A stretch of 64,000 nt of DNA, from the NCBI RefSeq assembly GCF_019175385.1, contig NC_083346.1, positions 88,240,543 through 88,304,542 of the forward strand. The letters are read 5' to 3'. The notes beneath the pieces were generated by a model. That model was not told the origin of the DNA. It did no database searches and worked only from the letters and a program-made list of their open reading frames with translations. This document shows positions 55,266-64,000 of the stretch, piece after piece; within the stretch, counting starts at the first letter, position 1; every line of letters begins with the position of its first letter. The stretch comes from Lycium barbarum. Its lineage: Eukaryota; Streptophyta; Magnoliopsida; Solanales; Solanaceae. Position numbers and translations under genes: made by a program.

Positions 55266-57977
55266 ATGTATTGAGGCATGCACGAGCAGAAAAGTGAGAA
55301 ACCATATGCAAATTAAATCATATCTGAGACTCAATAGAATAATCAAAACGAATCATCATTTGAAAGCCAAGACAATAGTCATATCAAATACCTTTCGAAT
55401 GTCGTTGTGGATTATATAAAAATAGAACCTCAAGGATTATATACACGTATCAAGACATAATAAAATAGTTTCTGGAAATCAAGAACATTAGCCATCCTAG
55501 TGGCTCTTTGAATATCATTATGAACTATATTAGATAACGTCTCAGGGATCATAGACAGGTATCAAATCAATACGAGACAGCTTATGAAAGTTAAGGACAT
55601 TAGTCATTATAGAGCCTTTAGGAATAGAGACTTATACATACGATTATACTATATAACATATAGAAAGATCGAGGGCAGTGGCTTAACTACTTTAAAAGCT
55701 CTAACATCAAGAAGTGAATAAGAATCAAGAATCATATTCGGAACTTATGAATGGAATTACCCCAAAGCTCATGTCATTCATCACTTACGTCTAGGACATG
55801 CCAAATGAAAGAAGGGATAGCTTTACATACCTTACGTCGTTCAAGAGCTCAGTCCAGCCAAGAACTTCCACAGTTAATATGATAAACCTATAATCGTAAG
55901 AATACGCACGTGACTTAAGAAGGATTTTCGCATATCATATATATTAATTGATGACTTAATTCTAAAACGAAACGGGCAGCATCTCCTCTATACCATTAGC
56001 ATCTCCCAATTTGGTATATCAGCCCAACAACTAATAAATCCCAAAACACAACATGCATGTCCATAACAATTTCATAATACTCTTTTACGAGCGACAAGCT
56101 CGAATTACAATCCGTATACTCCATGGCACATTTTCGTATGTTTTCTTCTTAACTTTAAAAATATTCCCAATATGATAAGGACATCATTTACCATAAATCT
56201 TGGCTTTATATCATATATTTACAATAAGAAAAACAGCCCACAACTCCAACTATATCAATTGATAATTCTATTCGTAAGTTCGCGTTTATTCCATCAATTC
56301 CTATATCGATACTTGTATACACTCCTTTATTTTCGTATATACATTGTATAACAACAAGCAGGATAACAATAGCTACAGCACGTTTCACGATATTTCAGCT
56401 CACTAAATAATTTATAATAACGACCAAACAGTCTGTATGATAACAATAACCATTTATCCGATTTCCTGCAATTAATTTCGTAGTTCCCGTCTCACAATTT
56501 AACTATGACCTGGACGAATTTAAATATATCTAGTAGAGGAGAATTCTTACATCATATGCCAAGAAATAATCTCCTTCCACCTTACTTCACTTCGAAGAAA
56601 GCCCGGATTTAATAACACAACAAAATATAACAATGAGGTCGAGGTAGATAGCAAAACCCGTACGTTATTCTTGAGAATGGATCGATTTTTCTTCCTTCGA
56701 ATGAAGAAAACATTGTTGCTTGTACAATATGGACGTTGCTAATTTTCCAAGAAGGGAAATATGTTGCCACTTCCTCACTTTCCGTTTTTAGAAATTGTGC
56801 AAAAATGTTAGGAGAGTTGCTGCTCCATTTTCATTTCTAGCGTGTGAACTATTCGAAAAAAGATGGCTTCAATAACTAACATATTTGTTGAAAGGTTGCT
56901 GCTCTTTCTTTTCCTAAAATGCTTATTCAACAAAGATGACACATAGAAATGTTCCTTCTTAAATTAAGTGGAGTCTACACATATATAAGCTGTCCTTACT
57001 TGCTCTCATAAAAAAATGCCACGACCAGCAAATTATGACATTAGTCACCGTGTGCTCTTTTACCATGCAACAAGTGGAATTACTTTACAACACTTATCCA
57101 TTATTTAACTAATGTCTTGTCTCCACTAACTCCATATATGACTAATTGCACACATAATTAATTTCATAATCCCAATTTCGTCCAATCCAACTTTAATAAC
57201 TCCATTACAACACTATTAACACAATTACACCATAAAGCAAGAAAATCTTACCTTAATTTTTTCGGAGGAATTTCTACTATTAGTTGCTCCAATTTTGCAA
57301 TTTCCTCTTCCCCGATTCAATATCCAATGTTGCTATTATCTCCTTGAACTTGTAAATCACCTTTAGAATTTAATTTCTCTTCTTCCAAACTTGAGCTCGT
57401 CCGTGAGCTTTGGCAGCCATGGCCATGACTCTAAATAAACAAAATGATAAGTTAAAAAAAGAATGGTTTAACGTCGGTTATTACACATATATTCTGGAAA
57501 CATTTATTTTGGCAATGTTGCCTTACGTGGAAGGAAAGAATAATGCCAAATGTTCCAACATAGTAGTGAAACCTTGTCTTTAAAATGTTAGGTGGCTGGC
57601 CACTAATTCCTCTTTCCAAACTCTTTAAAAATGAAGAATACTTACAAATACATTTAAAACATGACAAGCTAGGTTCGGTGGAAAATAAAGTTCAACAACT
57701 TTTGATATTTAACAATTAACATGGATAAACTTCCATATATCTATTACCATGGTCATGTAATATAACACTAGTCCATAGCCTCATTTTCCAAAAATGAAAT
57801 ATTATTCTCAATCACCGTGGTCACACTTGTTAAGTCCTAAATTATTTCGGGACCTCAAACTCTTTGTACACCGAGCTCTCGATTTTCATCCTTTAATATG
57901 ATCGAATTCTTCGGGCTAAGGTAATTTTGCTCATATTGGACGATTAACTTTTCTAGGTCAAAATACGGGATATAACA

Positions 57978-57990
57978 TCTTTCCCCCCTT
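57978..57990 (-). other. Polypurine tract of N3
   Basis: On the minus strand AAGGGGGGAAAGA directly before the LTR, preceded by CATTCGAGGACGAATG. Confidence 0.75.
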
Positions 57991-60009
57991 TAGAACATTC
58001 GTCCTCGAATGTTAAGCTAGTTCTGTATAAGTATACTGGTTATGGTGGCCTCATGACGAATCAATTACCCTTCTATCATGTCGTGTCTCTTCTTGCATTC
58101 ACCTCTTGTATCTTACAGTTGGGATCGGGGTAAATCTTTGGCTCAACCATGGTCATGTCCTATTTGGCCTCAGCACTAATTCTATCTCGGTAATTTGCTC
58201 AAACCACGTTACGACTTTCCTTAATGTATCCAAAATATCACAATCACATTGTTAGTACTGAATCCTTATTCTTCTTATCAAGTACTCACTTGGTCTCATT
58301 CTTAGCACACAAACATTCGTAGGTTTCATAACTATTCTTGTACAACTTGTATAAAGTGTATCTAATCTTAGTCAGAGTCTTTCTTTTTCCTGGTTCATTC
58401 TGCTTTACATATCCCTACTAAAACTCGTTCGTAGTATTCCTTGTCATACTCCTTTCCTTCCCCTTCTCCTTTGCTACTTATGTGTCACAATGTCATTAGC
58501 CAATAACTCTGTTGCCAACATCTTAACCTCTAATCCAGTATAGCCTTGCTATTCCTGATCATGCCCTTTTACATTACTCATTACCATTTTCTGGTCATAT
58601 TCTTCTCTTTTTTTTATAAGCACCCATCTTCTGATGCCATATTATCCCAGGTCCTTACCAATAATTGTCGGCACTACCCCAAATACTTTCTTGACTACTG
58701 TTTGTCTATTGCTAGCTCAGATTTTTCCAACCCATTTCAGCATAAGATTTCATTTGAGGTTTGAGTATCCATATGGGGTATATCATAATGTCAATTGTTT
58801 CCATCGGTACTTACTTTACCTTCTCCTGCTTCCCCCCTTTGGGGTTATACTTATATCATTATCTATTTATATTCCGTTCTATGCCTTCATTTCCAACTTT
58901 GGAATTCCTATGATTCCTTGTCCAATATATTTAGTATACTGCACCATATCCATGTCTTCCTTTATGTCATTAATAACCTAGATTACCTGTGTATGAAACC
59001 CAACAAAATCACGGGGCGATGAGAACATTCGATGTATGGTACAAAATTTCATTTGATGGTTGGTACTCGAGTAATGTAATTAAGATAGCAATTTGTCCGA
59101 AGCCACATTCCATTCATCCCAATCAGTAATTGGGTAGTGCTTATCGTCGTTTCAAATTCTCCATTCAGTAGCGCTTATGGTCTAATGATAAGTATCTCAA
59201 TCTTTCTCATAGCACTATCTTTATCCCAACGGATATCGTCTATTTCTTCTAATAAATTTACGATACATCCGTTATTTTGCAAATCCACAATCCTTGTCCT
59301 TTAAGGATTTCACTGTTTCCAAGGTGAGGTCACCTACGCGTAGTACTTCTTTATGCCTCATGCTCTTTCATCCTTGTCGTATACTCAGGGCTAACTTCTA
59401 ACTTGCTTGATATCATATTAAATTCGCCTTAGTAACGGTCTTGTCTTATCACCTTTTCGTCTTACTATATCTTACGATCATAGCTATATATTTCCCTTTT
59501 ATCCTATACTCGTACTCAATTAGTTACGTCTGGCTTGAGTGCTTCCTTTAGTATTCCTTTCATCCGTCCAATCTGTGCCCATCTTATATTCTGTGCATGA
59601 AGAATCTCATGCTACCTCTGTATCCTTCTGAAAACACTACATTTACATAATCCCTCTCTTTCGTTTTCAAGACCTATTCTGTTTATTTCCATTTGTCCTT
59701 ACCATACCAGTCATTTCTGGCATCCATCCTTGTCTCGTTGGTCATCTTCCTTTAGGTGGGTCTTTCAGAGTTCTACCACTTGTATTACTCGTTTTCCAAG
59801 CTGTATATGTCATAACGTATCGCTATACTGTAATGCTACTCGCTTTCTCCCCATCTCCCTTTCCTTTCAAGTCCTCTTCTTCCTATACTCGGTTTCTCTT
59901 CCGTTACCATTTGACTTTCACTCTGAACTTTCCCTACAGGACTTTGTAAGTATTTCTTACTCGTTCTACATTTGCTTTTCTGTTTCACAGTAATCATGTC
60001 GTATCCTTT
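57991..60009 (-). other. Non-coding interior of N3
   Basis: About 2 kb, pyrimidine-rich on the plus strand (purine-rich in element sense). No frame resembles gag or pol in either direction. The segment near 59800-59990 matches A's interior from about 29390; the rest is longer than in A. Confidence 0.6.
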
Positions 60010-60332
60010 TGTCACGACCCGACTAGGGGGCCACGACGAGCACCCGGTGCTACCCCACCCGGGCACCCCCTTATCATGCATATCATAACATCTAGGTGAA
60101 CCATAATTCATTTCATGCATTTTAAATCATTAATCAAGCTAGTCCCATTGGACGACCATCATCAATTAACATATCATGGAACCTTCTTAACACTTGTTTA
60201 ACACTTCAATACTAATCTAAGGGACGTTATAACTCTTTCCCAAAATGCCCTTAAGTCATCATCAACCCGATACTCGTATTTCGCTAGTTCATTCACTTGC
60301 GTACCAACGGAAGATTTTTCCGAGGTGTAACA
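60010..60332 (-). repeat. 3' LTR of N4
   Basis: 323 bp on the minus strand, TGTTACACCTCGG to CGGGTCGTGACA. It is much shorter than the other LTRs here, and I see no clear TATA box or minisatellite. It may be the natural length for this family or an internal deletion; the 5' LTR outside the window would decide. Confidence 0.75.
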
Positions 60333-60345
60333 TTCTCCCCCCCTT
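60333..60345 (-). other. Polypurine tract of N4
   Basis: On the minus strand AAGGGGGGGAGAA directly before the LTR start at 60332. Confidence 0.8.
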
Positions 60346-60538
60346 AAGAACATTCGTCCTCGAATGTCGAGAACACCCGGGATTTTATAAAAATTTCGCC
60401 AGAGTTTCCCCTATAACATGGCACTAACAACCTGTCACAACAACCCATAATATCGATGCCACACAGGGCCACATCATAACAACATGAAAATTTTTGGCCA
60501 CACACGACCCATAAGCATAAAAGGAAAACATCCATACC

Positions 60539-63500
60539 TTATGATTTTGACGTCTCATCTTGGACTTCTCCCAAGGGCTGAAATAAATGCGGGTACTTGG
60601 ATTGCATATTTTCTTCCGCTTCCCATGTCATTTCCTCTCGATTATTATTTTTCCACAAAACTTTAACTGAGGCCACTTCTTTGTTTCTAAGCCTCCGTAC
60701 TTGCCTATCTAATATGGCAATGGGTATTTCATCATAAGTTAACTTTTCTGTCACTTGAATATCATTCACTGGGACGACCCTTGTAGGATCTCCAACACAC
60801 TTCCGAAGCATCGAGACATGGAAAACCGGGTGAACTGACTCCAAGTCTGGAGGTAAGTCTAATTCATAGGCCACTTTGCCTATCTTTCGCACAATTTCAT
60901 AAGGCCCTATATACCGGGGACTAAGCTTCCCCTTTTTGCCAAATCTCATAACGCCCTTCATCGGCGACACTTTAAAAAACACCCAATCCTTAACTTGAAA
61001 CTCTAAGTCCCTTCGACGATTATCTGCATAAGACTTTTGGCGACTTTGAGCCGCCAACAACCGATCTCGTATGAGCTTGACTTTCTCTATGGCTTGTTGG
61101 ACCAAATCGGGCCCCATTAACTTGGCCTCTCCTGTTTCAAACCACCCAATCGGGGATCTACACTTTCGCCCATATAAAGCTTCATATGGTGCCATTAGGA
61201 TGCTGGAGTGATAACTATTATTGTAAGCAAACTCAATGAGTGGCAAATGGTCATCCCAATTTCCCCCAAAATCTATCATGCATGCCCGTAACATATCTTC
61301 AAGAGTCTGGATGGTGCGTTCAGCTTGCCCATCGGTCTGTGGGTGAAATGCCGTGCTAAGGCGCACTTGGGTCCCTAGACCCCCTTGAAAGGACTCCCAA
61401 AATTTGGCCGTAAACTGAGTTCCTCTATCGGAGATAATAGACACTGGGACACCATGGAGTCTCACTATTTCCTTAACATAAAGCCTTGTATAATCTTCTG
61501 CCACATAGGTCGTCCTGACCGGTAAGAAATGAGCTGATTTAGTGAGTCTATCCACAATCACCCATATGGAATCATACTTGCGTCGAGAACGAGGTAGCCC
61601 TGTAATGAAATCCATATTAATCACTTCCCACTTCCAAGTTGGGATTTCTATAGCTTGCAATAAGCCACCCGGCTTTTGGTGTTCTATTTTTACTTGTTGG
61701 CAATTGGAACATTGGGCTACAAACTCCGCTACATATTTCTTCATCCCATTCCACCAATATATAGACTTAAGATCATAATACATCTTCGTCGTTCCAGGGT
61801 GAACGGAGTAACGGGAACAATGAGCCTCTCTCAAAATCTGGTGGCGTAAGTCTGCCACATCGGGGACACATAGCTTGCCTCGGCATCGGAGGGCTCCATC
61901 TCCCAAAATATCAAATGGTGACCCCTCTTTCTGAGCGAGCGTATCTCTGTACTGCATTAGCCTGGAATCCTCACCTTGCCGCTCTTTTACTTCCGCTACT
62001 AGCGACGGAACTGCCGAATTCTGAATGGTAGCTCTGCTGCTACCTGAGTCCACTACTCGGACCCCTAGGCTGGCTAGCTGCTGAAGCTCACGGGTCATTT
62101 CTCTCTTTTCTTGTCGCACATCGCATAAGCTTCCCATAGACATGCGGCTAAGAGCATCGGCCACAACATTTGCCTTTCCGGGGTGGTACAGGATTTCGAC
62201 GTCATAGTCTTTTAGCAACTCTAGCCATCGTCGTTGCCGCAAATTTAACTCTTTCTGCTTGAAGATGTACTGGAGACTCTTATGATCTGTATAAATATCC
62301 ACGTGGACACCATATAAGTAATGTCTCCATATCTTTAAAGCATGGACCACCGCGGCCAATTCTAAGTCATGGGTAGGATAATTCTGTTCATGTTTCCGTA
62401 ATTGTCTAGAAGCATACGCGATCACCTTACCATTTTGCATCAATACACAGCCTAGCCCGACGCCTGAAGCATCACAATAAACAACATATCCTTCCACTCC
62501 CTCTGGAAGTGTCAAGACTGGGGCAGAAGTCAATCTGTCTTTCAACTTTTGGAAACTACGTTCACAAGCATCTGTCCATTGAAAATTAGCTGACTTCTGA
62601 GTCAACTTTGTGAGCGGTGCAGAAATAGAAGAGAAACCCTCAACAAATCTTCTGTAATACCCGGCTAAGCCCAAAAAGCTACGAACCTCTGTAGGGGTTG
62701 TGGGCCTTGGCCAAGTTTTCACTGCCTCGATCTTTTGACTATCCACTCGAATACCATCAGCTGCAACAATATGGCCCAGGAATGATACCGAGTTCAACCA
62801 AAACTCACATTTGGAGAATTTTGCAAACAACTCTCGAGCTCGAAGAACTCCAAGGACGGTTCGCAAATGCTCCGCATGCTCAGCCTCGGATCTAGAGTAC
62901 ACTAGGATATCGTCGATGAATACAATCACGAATAGGTCCAGAAAAGGCCTGAATACATTGTTCATTAAGTCCATAAACACTGTCGGTGCATTAGTTAGCC
63001 CAAACGACATTACTCGGAACTCGAAATGGCCATATCTTGTTCTGAAAGCTGTCTTAGGGATATCTTTCTCCCTAACTCTTACTTGGTGATACCCGGACCT
63101 CAAATCAATCTTTGAAAACCATTTGGCACCATGCAATTGATCAAATAAATCATCAATCCTCGGGAGGGGATACTTGTTCTTAATTGTCACTTTATTCAAT
63201 TGCCGATAATCAATGCACATTCTCAAGGAGCCATCCTTCTTCCGGACGAACAATACGGGTGCTCCCCACGGGGATGAACTAGGCCGAATGAAGCCTTTTT
63301 CAAGCAAGTCTTTCAATTGCTCCTTCAACTCTTTCAACTCTGCGGGTGCCATCCTATAGGGAGGAATAGATATGGGATTTGTGTCTGGCAACACATCAAT
63401 CGCAAAATCTATCTCTCGCTCGGGAGGAAGGCCTGGAAGCTCTTCCGGGAACACATCCGGAAATTCGTTCACTACCGGAACACATCGAACTCGCACTAGG

Positions 63501-64000
63501 TGATAAATACACCCTTTAGTGATCATCTTCCTCGCTTTTAGATAGGAAATAAACCTACCCTTTGGTGACGCCGTATTCCCTTTCCATTCTAAGACTGGTT
63601 CGCCCGGGAACTGGAAACGAACCATCTTCGTTCTACAATCAACATTGGCGTAGCAAGAAGCCAACCAATCCATGCCCATAATAACATCAAAATCTACCAT
63701 TTTTAGTTCATGCAAATCAGCTACTGTACGACGGTCACATATCACCACTACGCAATCTCTATACACTCGGCTAGCTATCACCGATTCGCCAACGGGCGTA
63801 GACACCTCAAAAGGCTTAATAGACTCCGGCTCAATTATAAATCGACCCGCAATATATGGAGTAACATAAGACAATGTGGAGCCCGGATCAATCAAAGCAT
63901 ATACATCATGAGAGAATACCGATAATATACCTGTGACCACATCGGGAGAAGACTCAAGATCTTGGCGTCCAGCCAAAGCATAAATATGGTGCTGAGGACC
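60539..64000 (-). CDS. Tekay-type pol polyprotein (protease-RT-RNase H-integrase-chromodomain), 5'-partial
   Basis: Open from the window edge to the stop at 60539, 1,154 codons with no stop, so the start lies outside. Numbering from the Leu codon at 63976: protease reads D-P-G at 30-32 ([13 protein letters not shown]) rather than D-S/T-G. RT follows with [39 protein letters not shown] and FIDDILVYS (Asp 355 and 356). RNase H starts near VYCDASG (Asp 502) and ends VVADALSR. The integrase zinc region is about 719-760 (H, H, CSNC). The catalytic triad is intact: Asp 789, Asp 850, Glu 886, spacing DX35E. The C-terminal chromodomain holds [18 protein letters not shown]. Chromodomains direct integration to heterochromatin in this group. 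Probably enzyme-competent if gag is also intact. Confidence 0.9.
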   Translation of the reverse strand, partial: GPQHHIYALAGRQDLESSPDVVTGILSVFSHDVYALIDPGSTLSYVTPYIAGRFIIEPESIKPFEVSTPVGESVIASRVYRDCVVVICDRRTVADLHELKMVDFDVIMGMDWLASCYANVDCRTKMVRFQFPGEPVLEWKGNTASPKGRFISYLKARKMITKGCIYHLVRVRCVPVVNEFPDVFPEELPGLPPEREIDFAIDVLPDTNPISIPPYRMAPAELKELKEQLKDLLEKGFIRPSSSPWGAPVLFVRKKDGSLRMCIDYRQLNKVTIKNKYPLPRIDDLFDQLHGAKWFSKIDLRSGYHQVRVREKDIPKTAFRTRYGHFEFRVMSFGLTNAPTVFMDLMNNVFRPFLDLFVIVFIDDILVYSRSEAEHAEHLRTVLGVLRARELFAKFSKCEFWLNSVSFLGHIVAADGIRVDSQKIEAVKTWPRPTTPTEVRSFLGLAGYYRRFVEGFSSISAPLTKLTQKSANFQWTDACERSFQKLKDRLTSAPVLTLPEGVEGYVVYCDASGVGLGCVLMQNGKVIAYASRQLRKHEQNYPTHDLELAAVVHALKIWRHYLYGVHVDIYTDHKSLQYIFKQKELNLRQRRWLELLKDYDVEILYHPGKANVVADALSRMSMGSLCDVRQEKREMTRELQQLASLGVRVVDSGSSRATIQNSAVPSLVAEVKERQGEDSRLMQYRDTLAQKEGSPFDILGDGALRCRGKLCVPDVADLRHQILREAHCSRYSVHPGTTKMYYDLKSIYWWNGMKKYVAEFVAQCSNCQQVKIEHQKPGGLLQAIEIPTWKWEVINMDFITGLPRSRRKYDSIWVIVDRLTKSAHFLPVRTTYVAEDYTRLYVKEIVRLHGVPVSIISDRGTQFTAKFWESFQGGLGTQVRLSTAFHPQTDGQAERTIQTLEDMLRACMIDFGGNWDDHLPLIEFAYNNSYHSSILMAPYEALYGRKCRSPIGWFETGEAKLMGPDLVQQAIEKVKLIRDRLLAAQSRQKSYADNRRRDLEFQVKDWVFFKVSPMKGVMRFGKKGKLSPRYIGPYEIVRKIGKVAYELDLPPDLESVHPVFHVSMLRKCVGDPTRVVPVNDIQVTEKLTYDEIPIAILDRQVRRLRNKEVASVKVLWKNNNREEMTWEAEENMQSKYPHLFQPLGEVQDETSKS

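Larger units (their letters stand above)
54122..57977 (-). repeat. 3' LTR of N3
   Basis: 3,856 bp. On the minus strand it starts TGTTATATCCCG at 57977 and ends GGGTCGTGACA at 54122. It carries a TA run (54417-54460), the minisatellite, the hairpin and AT-rich sequence. Its start corresponds to a point 197 bp inside LTR A. Confidence 0.75.
54122..60009 (-). mobile_element. LARD-like element N3 (relative of A), 3' part
   Basis: 3' LTR (54122-57977), purine tract and about 2 kb of non-coding interior, cut at 60010 by N4. The LTR start and the interior near N4 match element A (GGGAAAGTTCAGA, TTATGACATATACAGC against TTATGACATGTATAGC). No gag or pol remains. Confidence 0.7.
60010..64000 (-). mobile_element. 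Tekay-type chromovirus N4, 3' part, apparently young
   Basis: The innermost element of the right-hand nest. It has a short 3' LTR, a purine tract and an uninterrupted pol frame that continues past the right edge. The 5-bp left flank is CCTTT (60005-60009); its partner TSD lies outside. Non-coding 60346-60538 between the stop codon and the purine tract has the CATTCGAGGACGAATG word and nothing else recognisable. Confidence 0.85.

Noticed and set aside
58546..59022. Plus-strand hydrophobic open frames near 58.6-59.0 kb
   Set aside because: Short, overlapping and antisense to the N3 interior, whose coding strand is minus. Composition follows the pyrimidine-rich sequence.

Overview
The window is repeat DNA from a plant nuclear genome. 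I found no single-copy host gene, tRNA gene, rRNA gene or CRISPR array. Almost every base belongs to LTR retrotransposons of the Ty3/gypsy superfamily, stacked inside each other, plus one LINE fragment. The LTR types (TGTTACACCCCG...GGTCGTGACA) and polyprotein flavour suggest a Solanaceae species. That is recognition from memory, not a database match. A CRM-type (centromeric-clade) chromovirus and the deep nesting suggest pericentromeric heterochromatin.

Left half (about 1861-37476), all plus strand: a Tekay-like 5' LTR and leader (K, 1861-5640) is fused to a truncated non-autonomous element (E, 5641-7438). E sits inside the 5' LTR of element D. D (7444-35308) was split twice. First, a full-length but decayed CRM-type element (11208-18766) entered, with TSD TGATA on both sides. 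Second, element C (19524-34371) entered, with TSD GTATC on both sides. C was itself split by a LARD-like element A (24155-33214, TSD GATAC/GATAG). Removing each insert and one TSD copy rejoins the interrupted coding sequence in frame. Right of D lie an old LTR end, a LINE reverse-transcriptase zinc-domain fragment and a further CRM-like 5' LTR (F).

Right half (37477-64000), all minus strand except one solo LTR: this reads as the left sides of successive nested insertions. In order they are LTR ends G1 and G2 (G2 holds plus-strand solo LTR H, TSD ATATA), an Athila-type element with a third ORF after integrase, then Tekay-like LTRs N1, N2 and N3, and finally N4. N4 is the innermost and presumably youngest. 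It has an uninterrupted 1,154-codon protease-RT-RNase H-integrase-chromodomain frame that runs off the window edge.

The most interesting biology is the C/D/E group. These are non-autonomous elements with CRM-like termini (TGAT...ATCA), initiator-Met primer sites and, in C, a leader clearly shared with the CRM element. They carry no pol. Instead each has remains of one long (about 950-1,000 residue) unfamiliar ORF conserved between families. Its last residues are encoded inside the LTR, as in the CRM element. CRM, D and C also share a candidate mini-intron ending just before the ORF start, and CRM and C share leader hairpins with a fixed 10-nt loop. Separately, several otherwise diverged Tekay-like LTRs share a hairpin whose stem shows compensatory changes. 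All are by-eye observations; the decisive computations are named under each finding.
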